Below are positions 1 to 6,205 of a stretch of 16,685 nt of DNA, one piece after another; position 1 is the first letter of the stretch; the number at the start of each line of letters is the position of its first letter. The stretch lies in the NCBI GenBank assembly GCA_964490435.1, contig CAZBCF010000033.1, positions 1-16,685 of the forward strand. Direction: 5' to 3'. The DNA is from IMCC26077 sp964490435. GTDB lineage: Bacteria > Actinomycetota > Actinomycetes > Nanopelagicales > Nanopelagicaceae. The translations under genes were made by a program, and so were the position numbers. The notes beneath the pieces are model-generated. The model ran no database searches and was not told the origin of the DNA. It saw only the letters and a program-made list of their open reading frames with translations.

Positions 1-1
1 C

Positions 2-952
2 CATCCTGAAATTGAATTCTTCCTCTTTAAGAATCAACCAGAGAAAGGGGTGGCGCCCATACCGGTTGACTCGGGCGGATATTTCGATCACACCCCGAGC
101 GTGGTCGGCAACGACTTCCGCCGACAGGCGATCACTATGTTGGAAGCGATGGGAATCAGCGTCGAATTTAGCCATCATGAAGGCGCTCCTGGTCAACAAG
201 AGATTGATTTGCGTGATGCTGATGCGCTCAGCACCGCAGATAACATCATGACTTTCAAGATGGTCGTCAAAGAGGTCGCACTCGACCAAGGTTTTTATGC
301 CTCCTTCATGCCTAAGCCATTTACCGAGCATCCCGGCTCTGGCATGCATACCCATCTCTCGCTCTTCGATGGCGAACGAAATGCGTTCTACGAAGAGGGT
401 GCACCGTTGCAGTTATCGTCTGATGGTCGTTCGTTCATCGCGGGACTACTCAAACATGCACCCGAGTACAGCGCCATCACAAATCAATGGGTCAATTCTT
501 ATAAGCGTTTGCATGGAGGCGGTGAGGCTCCGGCGTTCATCTCCTGGGGTCCGCACAATCGCAGTTCGCTCGTTCGTATCCCGATGTATAAGCCGAATAA
601 GCCTAATTCCACTCGGATCGAGTTGCGCTCGCCGGATTCAGCCTGCAATCCATACTTGGCATTTGCCCTCATCTTGGCTGCGGGATTAAAAGGTATCGAA
701 GAGGGCTATACCCTCGAGGATGCCCCTCTTATCGATTTGAATCAGACCGATGCTGCGCTCGCCGCTGGGTTCACGCCGCTACCGAGTGACCTGAACGAGG
801 CAATCACTGCGATGGCAGCCAGTGACTTAGTGCGAGAAACTTTGGGAGAGCATGTCTTTGAATATGTGCTGCGCAACAAGCGTGCTGAGTGGGCAGATTA
901 CGAGAGGCAAGTGAGTATGTATGAGATCAATCGCTACCTGCCAACTCTCTAA
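2..952 (+). CDS. Glutamine synthetase, class I (GlnA family), 5'-truncated by the window
   Basis: The reading frame is open from base 2 and continues upstream of the window; the visible part begins HPEIEFFLF, the start of the catalytic domain. GS family landmarks follow in order: a metal/ATP loop PGSGMHTHLSLF, NSYKRL, a substrate-binding stretch ending NRSSLVRIPMYKPNK, RIELRSPD, and a C-terminal NKRAEW. The family condenses an amine (ammonia in true GlnA) with glutamate, using ATP. The region after EEGY, where adenylylated enzymes carry an NLYxLPP-type loop with the modified Tyr, has no Tyr match, so this is probably a paralogue not controlled by adenylylation. The C-terminal half resembles actinobacterial GlnA2-type proteins, some of which glutamylate polyamines. 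The family call is firm; the substrate is open. Confidence 0.93.
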   Translation, partial: HPEIEFFLFKNQPEKGVAPIPVDSGGYFDHTPSVVGNDFRRQAITMLEAMGISVEFSHHEGAPGQQEIDLRDADALSTADNIMTFKMVVKEVALDQGFYASFMPKPFTEHPGSGMHTHLSLFDGERNAFYEEGAPLQLSSDGRSFIAGLLKHAPEYSAITNQWVNSYKRLHGGGEAPAFISWGPHNRSSLVRIPMYKPNKPNSTRIELRSPDSACNPYLAFALILAAGLKGIEEGYTLEDAPLIDLNQTDAALAAGFTPLPSDLNEAITAMAASDLVRETLGEHVFEYVLRNKRAEWADYERQVSMYEINRYLPTL

Positions 953-970
953 CTCGATTACTTATAATTG

Positions 971-1615
971 ATGAAAGCAACTCTCGACGTTCCTAAGTTG
1001 CGGGGCATCGTTCACCTGGTGATGTCGCCAATTTCTTTGGTAACTGGCATCGTGCTCATAACTCTCGCCTCGGAATTCGCTGGTCGAATTACCCTCGGCG
1101 TTTTTACGCTCACGGCGGTAACGCTCTTCACGTGCAGCGCGCTCTATCATCGCGTTGGCTGGAGTAAGAAATATAAAGCGGTTTGGCGTCGAATCGATCA
1201 TGCGAACATTCCGATTCTGATTGCGGGAACCTATACTCCTTTCGCAATTCTTCTCCTCGATTCGCGGGCCGCACTTCTGCTTTTGATTGCTGTCTGGGGA
1301 GGAGCAATCACCACCGCGATACTCCGTGTTTCGTGGGTAAATGCACCACGTTGGCTTTATGTGATTGCGTACATCACACTCGGATGGGCTGCAGTCGCAT
1401 TTCTTCCCGAATTCCTCCGCGAAGGTGGCGTGCTTGTGTTCACGCTCGTGTTACTTGGTGGCGTGCTCTATTCGATGGGTGCCATCATTTATGCCACTAA
1501 AAGACCGAATATCTCGCCACGCTGGTTCGGTTTCCATGAGCTCTTCCACTCGTTTACTGCAGCCGCTTTCTTGGCCCACCTCATCGCGGCAATCTTGGTC
1601 GTTTTTGCCCATTAG
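971..1615 (+). CDS. trhA: TrhA / hemolysin III family membrane protein (PAQR superfamily)
   Basis: A 214-residue, seven-helix-like hydrophobic protein. It begins with the family's LRGxxHLV segment (residues 10-17). It shows SALYH (H60), a RIDHANI motif (D76) and a C-terminal HELFH (H189, H193), the histidines and aspartate expected to hold a metal in the PAQR fold. The family is membrane-embedded; roles in hemolysis or membrane energetics are reported elsewhere, and the substrate here is unknown. The ATG at 971 follows the glutamine synthetase stop by 18 nt. A TTG directly before it (968) is possible but less likely. There is no Shine-Dalgarno, and a TATAAT at 963-968 sits only 2 nt before the ATG, which is too close for a transcript starting upstream of this codon. 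The gene is either cotranscribed with glnA or starts slightly further in. Confidence 0.9.
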   Translation: MKATLDVPKLRGIVHLVMSPISLVTGIVLITLASEFAGRITLGVFTLTAVTLFTCSALYHRVGWSKKYKAVWRRIDHANIPILIAGTYTPFAILLLDSRAALLLLIAVWGGAITTAILRVSWVNAPRWLYVIAYITLGWAAVAFLPEFLREGGVLVFTLVLLGGVLYSMGAIIYATKRPNISPRWFGFHELFHSFTAAAFLAHLIAAILVVFAH

Positions 1616-1634
1616 AACGCTCTGGTAGTACGCT
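1605..1634 (+). promoter_or_regulatory. Candidate promoter for the leuA leader transcript
   Basis: TTGCCC (1605-1610), an 18-nt spacer and TACGCT (1629-1634) lie 6 nt before the ATG of the Leu-rich leader peptide at 1641. A TAnnnT box 6-7 nt before a start codon is the usual actinobacterial leaderless arrangement, so the leader peptide may be read from the very 5' end of the mRNA. The -35 overlaps the end of trhA. Inferred from spacing and motif only. Confidence 0.45.
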
Positions 1635-1640
1635 TTCGCC

Positions 1641-1694
1641 ATGTTCATCGCTCAAGGCAGCCTCCTCCTTAGCTGCCGCGAAGGGGCCAACTAG
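1641..1694 (+). CDS. leuA leader peptide with three consecutive Leu codons
   Basis: A 17-codon reading frame, MFIAQGSLLLSCREGAN followed by TAG, lies between trhA and leuA. Codons 8-10 (CTC CTC CTT, 1662-1670) are consecutive leucines, the hallmark of a ribosome-sensing leader for leucine biosynthesis. No SD precedes it, but the ATG is 6 nt after a TAnnnT box, which suits leaderless translation. The second half of the frame is also the 5' strand of the stem at 1676-1712, and its stop (1692-1694) lies in the loop of that stem. Translation and RNA folding are therefore coupled by layout. Expression of the peptide is inferred. Confidence 0.6.
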   Translation: MFIAQGSLLLSCREGAN

Positions 1695-1729
1695 CCGGAG
1701 CCCCTGTCGCGGGTAACGGTCGCGCCGGC
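1676..1729 (+). promoter_or_regulatory. LEU-element-like RNA pseudoknot upstream of leuA
   Basis: A 12-bp stem pairs 1676-1687 (CCGCGAAGGGGC) with 1700-1712 (GCCCCTGTCGCGG), with one bulged G at 1706. Its loop (1688-1699) contains GCCGG (1694-1698), which is complementary to CCGGC at 1725-1729 outside the stem, giving an H-type pseudoknot. GTCGCG occurs twice (1706-1711 and 1719-1724), so the second copy can alternatively pair with CGCGA at 1677-1681. A conserved pseudoknot called the LEU element has been predicted by comparative genomics upstream of leuA in many Actinobacteria; position and topology match that class. No hairpin followed by a T-run is present, so simple intrinsic termination is not indicated. 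Confidence 0.65.
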
Positions 1730-1743
1730 ATTCCCCCCCGACT

Positions 1744-1751
1744 TTGAGGAG
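1744..1751 (+). promoter_or_regulatory. leuA Shine-Dalgarno, complementary to the leader Leu codons
   Basis: GAGGAG at 1746-1751 lies 7 nt before the leuA ATG at 1759 and decides that start over a TTG at 1744. The segment TTGAGGAG (1744-1751) can pair over 8 positions, including two G-U pairs, with CTCCTTAG (1665-1672). GAGGAG alone is also a perfect complement of CTCCTC (1662-1667). The Leu codon run can therefore act as an anti-SD. Confidence 0.75.
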
Positions 1752-1758
1752 CAACGAG

Positions 1759-3474
1759 ATGAACTTTCCACAGCAACAGCCAAGCAAGTCACCGATCCAC
1801 CGCTATCAACCTTTCACCCCCATTGAGCTTCCCGATCGCACCTGGCCAACCAAGCAGATAACAAGAGCGCCACAGTGGTGCTCGGTAGATCTTCGCGATG
1901 GCAATCAGGCGCTGATTGATCCCATGGATCCACCTCGCAAACTTGCGATGTTCAAACTGCTCGTACAGATGGGCTACAAAGAGATCGAAGTGGGATTTCC
2001 CAGTGCGAGCCAGACAGATTTTGATTTCGTGCGCAAGATTATCGAAGAGGATTTGATTCCCGATGATGTCGTGATTCAAGTGCTTACACAAGCGCGGACC
2101 CATCTCATCGATCGCACATTCGAATCGATTAAAGGTGCTAAGCAGGCAGTGGTGCACCTATACAACTCAACATCGACTTTGCAACGTCGAGTTGTCTTCG
2201 GTCAAGATAAAGAAGGTATTAAGAGAATAGCCACTGATGGTGCCGAATATTGTCTAACGCTCGTTGATACCGTCAAAGGCACTAACGTCTCCTTTGAATA
2301 TTCCCCTGAGTCGTATACCGGAACTGAATTGGAATATGCGCTCGAAGTCTGTGATGCAGTCAACGACATCTGGAAGCCTTCGCCTTCCTGGAAGACCATC
2401 ATCAATTTGCCTGCCACAGTTGAGATGGCAACACCAAATATCTATGCAGATTCCATCGAATGGATGTCACGGAATCTGGCATATCGCGACAGTGTCGTGC
2501 TGAGTCTGCACCCACATAATGACCGCGGTACCGGCGTCGCTGCTGCTGAACTTGGTTACATGGCTGGAGCCGATCGCATCGAAGGCACTCTTTTTGGCAA
2601 TGGTGAGCGCACCGGTAACGTCTGCATCGTCACTCTTGGTTTAAATCTCTTGAGCCAAGGGGTCGACCCAATGATTGACTTCTCCAATATCTCTGAGATC
2701 AGGCGCACTGTTGAGTATGCCAATCAACTGCGTGTACCTGAGCGCCACCCTTATGGTGGTGACTTGGTCTTCACCGCATTCTCTGGATCACATCAAGATG
2801 CAATCAAGAAGGGCTTTGAGCACTTAGAGCGTGATGCGCAGTCTGCAGGTAAGACGATTGACGAGATGGTCTGGGCGGTGCCTTATCTACCTATTGATCC
2901 AAAGGATATTGGCCGGAGCTATGAGGCGGTTATTCGTGTCAATAGCCAATCGGGCAAAGGTGGCGTGGCATACATAATGAAGAATGAGCACTCGCTCGAC
3001 TTGCCACGTCGATTACAAATCGAATTTAGCCAGGTGATCCAATCAAAGACTGATGAGCAGGGTGGTGAAGTCACTGCAGACGAGATGTGGCGAGTCTTCG
3101 AAGATGAGTACCTGCCGACAGAATCTGCCCCGTGGGGTCGCTTCAGACTTCGCGGCCTCTCGACGAATTCGACCCTTGGCCAAGATGTGAAATTGGTTGC
3201 ACTCATTACCGATCGCGGTAAAGAGTTCTCACTCGAAGGCAGCGGTAATGGCCCGATTGCAGCATTCTGTTCTGCGATGAAGAGCCATGGCGTGGCGGTG
3301 GAGGTACTTGATTACTACGAGCATGCCCTTTCGGCAGGTGGTGATGCCAGCGCCGCGGCATACCTCGAATGCTCCATCAATGGGGAGGTCTTCTGGGGGG
3401 TTGGGATCGACCCCAACACGACGACCGCCTCGCTTAAGGCAGTGGTGTCTGCGATTAATCGCGCTATTCGTTAG
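1759..3474 (+). CDS. leuA: 2-isopropylmalate synthase (long, leucine-regulated type)
   Basis: Catalyses the first committed step of leucine synthesis, condensing 2-oxoisovalerate with acetyl-CoA. The 571-residue protein has the long actinobacterial layout: a short N-terminal extension, a TIM-barrel catalytic domain and a C-terminal LeuA regulatory domain (about residues 430-571) that binds leucine for feedback inhibition. Visible motifs are VDLRDGNQ (residues 43-50, D47 as metal ligand), LHPHNDRGTG with metal-binding H251 and H253, and GTLFGNGERTGN in the active site. The start is ATG 1759 with a strong SD 7 nt upstream. The preceding 140 bases hold a leucine-sensing leader. recO follows after 22 nt. 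No truncation is seen. Confidence 0.97.
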   Translation: MNFPQQQPSKSPIHRYQPFTPIELPDRTWPTKQITRAPQWCSVDLRDGNQALIDPMDPPRKLAMFKLLVQMGYKEIEVGFPSASQTDFDFVRKIIEEDLIPDDVVIQVLTQARTHLIDRTFESIKGAKQAVVHLYNSTSTLQRRVVFGQDKEGIKRIATDGAEYCLTLVDTVKGTNVSFEYSPESYTGTELEYALEVCDAVNDIWKPSPSWKTIINLPATVEMATPNIYADSIEWMSRNLAYRDSVVLSLHPHNDRGTGVAAAELGYMAGADRIEGTLFGNGERTGNVCIVTLGLNLLSQGVDPMIDFSNISEIRRTVEYANQLRVPERHPYGGDLVFTAFSGSHQDAIKKGFEHLERDAQSAGKTIDEMVWAVPYLPIDPKDIGRSYEAVIRVNSQSGKGGVAYIMKNEHSLDLPRRLQIEFSQVIQSKTDEQGGEVTADEMWRVFEDEYLPTESAPWGRFRLRGLSTNSTLGQDVKLVALITDRGKEFSLEGSGNGPIAAFCSAMKSHGVAVEVLDYYEHALSAGGDASAAAYLECSINGEVFWGVGIDPNTTTASLKAVVSAINRAIR

Positions 3475-3484
3475 CCCTTTAAGT

Positions 3485-3490
3485 TAGCGT
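3485..3490 (+). promoter_or_regulatory. Possible -10 box for a leaderless recO transcript
   Basis: TAGCGT lies exactly 6 nt before the GTG start of recO, and no SD is present between leuA and recO. This mirrors the TACGCT-N6-ATG arrangement of the leuA leader. No convincing -35 is seen, so confidence is low. Confidence 0.3.
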
Positions 3491-3496
3491 ATTCGC

Positions 3497-4228
3497 GTGG
3501 GTCTCTATCGCGATGAAGCCGTGGTGATTCGAACCTCTCGTCTTGGTGAAGCCGATCGAATCATCACCTTGCTCACGCGCGAGCATGGCCGGATTCGCGC
3601 CGTTGCGAAGGGTGTGCGCCGAACCAAGTCGAAGTTTGGCGCGCGACTTGAACCTGCGAGCACAATCGATGTCCAATTACATACGGGCAAGACCTTTGAC
3701 ATCATCACTGAAGCGGTCTCGAGAGAGAACTTTGGTGACGATCTTGCTGCTGATTATCAGAAGTGGACAATTGCCTCTGCGATTCTTGAAACCGCCGAGC
3801 GATTCACGCTTAATGAGCAAGAGCCCTCGAAGCAGCAGTACCTCCTGGTAGTGGGTGCGCTACGCACGCTGGCTCATGATGATCATGCGCCCTCTCTTAT
3901 CCTCGATGCATTCCTCTTGCGTTCACTTGCGGTAGGTGGCTACGCACCAGCGCTTGATAGTTGCTTCCGGTGCGAGACGACGGGGCCGCATCGCTTCTTT
4001 TCGTTAGCAGGAGGGGGAAGTGTCTGCGGCGATTGCCGCCCTTCAGGCTCTGCCACAGTCTCGGCCGAGGCCCTTGCCCTGATGGGGGCATTACTCAGTG
4101 GTGAATGGAGCAGCGCTGATGGAAGTGAGATGAGAGTTCAGCGCGAAGCAAGTGGCGTCGTCGCGGCTTACCTTCAATTTCACCTGGAACGCTCGCTACG
4201 TAGTTTGCCTCTCGTGGAGCGCGTATGA
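3497..4228 (+). CDS. recO: DNA repair protein RecO
   Basis: RecO anneals single strands and helps load RecA in the RecFOR pathway. The 243-residue protein starts MGLYRDEAVVIRT and continues with LGEADRIITLLTREHGRIRAVAKGVRR, an N-terminal OB fold typical of the family. A four-cysteine zinc site is intact: C156 and C159 (CFRC), C177 and C180 (CGDC). The GTG at 3497 is the best start because it places the conserved LYRDEAVVIRT at the N-terminus. Its stop overlaps the next ATG (ATGA at 4225-4228), so uppS is translationally coupled. The recO-uppS pair is conserved in Actinobacteria. Confidence 0.96.
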   Translation: MGLYRDEAVVIRTSRLGEADRIITLLTREHGRIRAVAKGVRRTKSKFGARLEPASTIDVQLHTGKTFDIITEAVSRENFGDDLAADYQKWTIASAILETAERFTLNEQEPSKQQYLLVVGALRTLAHDDHAPSLILDAFLLRSLAVGGYAPALDSCFRCETTGPHRFFSLAGGGSVCGDCRPSGSATVSAEALALMGALLSGEWSSADGSEMRVQREASGVVAAYLQFHLERSLRSLPLVERV

Positions 4229-4950
4229 ATGATCTCATCATGCCCAAGATCGCACCGGAGCGCATACCTCGCCACGTCGCTGTTGTGATGGATGGCAACG
4301 GGCGCTGGGCTAAGGCGCGCGGTCTACCACGCACTGCAGGACACGAGGCTGGCGAAGCGGCGCTCTTCGATGTGGTCGAAGGAGCAATCGAGATCGGCGT
4401 AAAAGAATTGAGTGCCTTCGCGTTTTCGACCGAGAATTGGAAGCGCTCGCCTGAGGAAGTCAAATTCTTGATGGGTTTCAATCGCGATGTCATTGGTAGA
4501 AGGCTCGACCAAATGAATGAGATGGGTGTGCGGGTTCGGTGGGCAGGACGTACGGGTCGACTATGGAAGAGCGTCATCGATGAATTAGAACGAGCCGAAG
4601 CAATCACAGCAAAGAACAGAGTGCTCACTCTGAACATGTGCGTGAATTACGGAGGTAGGTCTGAGATAGTCGATGCAGCACTGGAACTTGCGGTAGATAT
4701 TAAGAAAAAAAGGATCAATCCAGAGAACATTTCGGAGAAGAAGTTCGCACAGTACTTGGATATTCCTGCCGATGTAGATCTCTTCTTGCGTTCATCAGGG
4801 GAGGAGCGAATAAGTAATTTCCTACTCTGGCAATCGGCCTACGCAGAATTAGTCTTCTTAGATGTGCTATGGCCGGATGTTCGTCGAGATACGTTATGGA
4901 AGGCAATCGAGATTTATGCAGCGCGCGATCGTAGGTTTGGCAAGGCTTAA
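4225..4950 (+). CDS. uppS: Isoprenyl transferase (cis-polyprenyl diphosphate synthase, UppS family)
   Basis: Adds isopentenyl diphosphate units in cis to make the long polyprenyl diphosphate carrier lipid for peptidoglycan and other envelope polymers. The 241-residue protein has the catalytic VVMDGNGRWA motif (D23), the GHEAG helix, AFSTENW and a C-terminal RSSGEERISNFLLWQ with the diphosphate-binding arginines and AYAELVF. Thr of the usual RTSGE is Ser here, a conservative change. The ATG overlaps the recO stop by 4 nt. Product chain length (C50 or C55) cannot be read from sequence. It ends 5 nt from the convergent zur stop, with no terminator hairpin between them. Confidence 0.95.
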   Translation: MNDLIMPKIAPERIPRHVAVVMDGNGRWAKARGLPRTAGHEAGEAALFDVVEGAIEIGVKELSAFAFSTENWKRSPEEVKFLMGFNRDVIGRRLDQMNEMGVRVRWAGRTGRLWKSVIDELERAEAITAKNRVLTLNMCVNYGGRSEIVDAALELAVDIKKKRINPENISEKKFAQYLDIPADVDLFLRSSGEERISNFLLWQSAYAELVFLDVLWPDVRRDTLWKAIEIYAARDRRFGKA

Positions 4951-4955
4951 GAGAT

Positions 4956-5321
4956 CTAGCACTTACTACATAATCCAAAGAGTTCGACGGTATGTCCGAC
5001 CTCTCTAAAGCGGTGTTCCTTTGCAACGGTCTCAGCCCATCGCTCTACAGAGCTACCTTCAATCTCAATGGTGGTGCCACAAGAGCGACAGACCAAGTGG
5101 TGATGGTGGGTATCGCCGCAGAGGCGATAGAGCGCTTCGCCATCGTCTCGACGAAGGACATCGACGATTTTGTCTTCCAAAAGTGATTGCAACGACCGGT
5201 ACACGGTGGTTAAGCCGATTCCATCGCCATCTCTGCGCAGTAATTGATACAACTCCTGGGCGCTCGCGAATCCACCAACCCGTTCGAGAGTGGCGATTAG
5301 TTTGATTTGGGATTTATTCAT
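4956..5321 (-). CDS. zur: Zinc uptake regulator Zur (Fur family, FurB-like)
   Basis: A 121-residue Fur-family repressor that senses zinc. The winged helix includes the recognition segment GLTTVYRSLQSL (about 36-47). With a constant offset of 8, all zinc ligands I recall from the mycobacterial FurB structure are present: structural C78, C81, C118, C121; sensory D54, C68, H73, H75; and third-site H72, H74, E93, H110. ATG 5321 is chosen over an upstream in-frame start at 5369 because the 16 extra residues are not Fur-like. The start overlaps the stop of the zinc transporter gene by 8 nt, so the two are coupled. Likely autoregulated through the palindrome at 6090-6102. Confidence 0.94.
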   Translation of the reverse strand: MNKSQIKLIATLERVGGFASAQELYQLLRRDGDGIGLTTVYRSLQSLLEDKIVDVLRRDDGEALYRLCGDTHHHHLVCRSCGTTIEIEGSSVERWAETVAKEHRFREVGHTVELFGLCSKC

Positions 5322-6066
5322 GTGCACTATGCAAGAGCGCAACCATCGCCCACATTGCAAAGACCCCAAGTATCGTCATGACGAGCGTCAATCTCGAAGA
5401 GTGCTTGGCATGTGCTTCGGGCAAGATATGGCTGGTCGCGAGATAGATGATGATGCCAGCGAATGCGGCTAGATAGAGAGCGATGAAATTCTCGCTGAAA
5501 GTTATCGCAGATCCAAGGGCTGCACCGGAGATTCGAGCAATGGTGTCAACACCAATCAACCATTTGGCATTTTTACTCCAGTGGCCACTCTTGATGAGGA
5601 GCGACACAGTATTCAACCCATCGCTGAATGCATGCACGAGAAGTGCAATGAAGACTGCGATACCAAGTTGATTGTTGACTTTAAATGCGACGGCGAGCGC
5701 TAAGCCATCGAGAAAGACATGTCCGCCCATGGCAACGGCACCAAGCCCTCCAGCGACGTTGGCAACATGCTTGTGATCGTGCCCGTAATCAGATTCGGCG
5801 GGTTCATGTGAACCAAAGAATCGCTCATAGAGATGGAGCGAGAGAAAGCCTGCGATGAGTGCAATAGAGACCGTAGGTGCACCAAGTAATTCCCCTTCGC
5901 TATGAGCAAAGACCTCGGGAATCAAATCGAAAGCAACAAGGCCAAGGAGTAAACCTGCTGCCAGACCAAGGACAAGATGGAGGCGATCTCGCGCGCGTAG
6001 GGCAAGTACTCCTCCCAGAGCAGTGGCAAGAGCAGTAAGAGCGGCGAGAATGATCGGAAGGCTCAT
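5314..6066 (-). CDS. ZIP family metal (zinc) transporter
   Basis: A 250-residue, roughly eight-helix membrane protein. A histidine-rich cytoplasmic-type loop spans about 87-100 (HEP...YGHDHKH), followed by the two ZIP signature helices: H116-x3-D120 (HVFLDGLALA) and H145-x3-D149 (HAFSDGLNTV). The family imports Zn2+ and sometimes Fe2+ or Mn2+. Overlap with zur and a Zur-type operator upstream point to zinc. The start at 6066 has only a weak SD. Some ZIP members export or serve other metals, so direction and specificity are inferred from context. Confidence 0.92.
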   Translation of the reverse strand: MSLPIILAALTALATALGGVLALRARDRLHLVLGLAAGLLLGLVAFDLIPEVFAHSEGELLGAPTVSIALIAGFLSLHLYERFFGSHEPAESDYGHDHKHVANVAGGLGAVAMGGHVFLDGLALAVAFKVNNQLGIAVFIALLVHAFSDGLNTVSLLIKSGHWSKNAKWLIGVDTIARISGAALGSAITFSENFIALYLAAFAGIIIYLATSHILPEAHAKHSSRLTLVMTILGVFAMWAMVALLHSAHE

Positions 6067-6089
6067 GCCACGAGGCTAGCGAAAATGGA

Positions 6090-6102
6090 AATGATTGTCA
6101 TT
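6090..6102. promoter_or_regulatory. Candidate Zur operator between zip-zur and glyS
   Basis: AATGATTGTCATT is a perfect 5-bp inverted repeat around 3 bases, in an A/T-rich frame (GGAAATGATTGTCATTAGCG). It is close to the ATGA/TCAT core of Zur and Fur boxes. It lies 24 bp upstream of the ZIP start and about 20 bp before the glyS -35. Binding is inferred from the motif and from the adjacent zur gene. Confidence 0.65.
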
Positions 6103-6121
6103 AGCGATTTTTCCGGAGTTA

Positions 6122-6150
6122 TTGGGAAGTTGGCGAGGTACCCTTATATA
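6122..6150 (+). promoter_or_regulatory. Candidate sigma-70-type promoter for the glyS operon
   Basis: TTGGGA (6122-6127), a 17-nt spacer and TATATA (6145-6150) would start transcription near 6157, giving a 5' leader of about 50 nt before glyS. Confidence 0.5.
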
Positions 6151-6153
6151 TAT

Positions 6154-6173
6154 GAGCGCCAAGTGGGGCGCTC
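6154..6173 (+). repeat. Perfect 7-bp inverted repeat at the predicted glyS transcript start
   Basis: GAGCGCC (6154-6160) and GGCGCTC (6167-6173) flank the 6-nt loop AAGTGG. It could be a 5' stabilising hairpin or a protein-binding palindrome overlapping the start site. It has no T-run and is not a terminator of an upstream gene, since the upstream gene diverges. Confidence 0.5.
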
Positions 6174-6205
6174 CGCCGACAGCCAGCCGGATGGAGAGGA
6201 TGACC

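Noticed and set aside
1744..1758. TTG start for leuA
   Set aside because: It would overlap the strong SD GAGGAG, which instead serves ATG 1759 at 7-nt spacing.
4095..4637. 180-residue open frame on the minus strand
   Set aside because: Antisense to the conserved recO/uppS junction; composition is that of a reverse-frame shadow.
5322..5369. Upstream in-frame start for zur adding 16 residues
   Set aside because: The extra residues are encoded antisense-free but within zip and are unlike Fur family N-termini; ATG 5321 overlapping the zip stop is the natural coupled start.
6151..6205. T-box or riboswitch in front of glyS
   Set aside because: The leader is only about 50 nt, with no specifier loop or T-box consensus; only a simple hairpin is visible.
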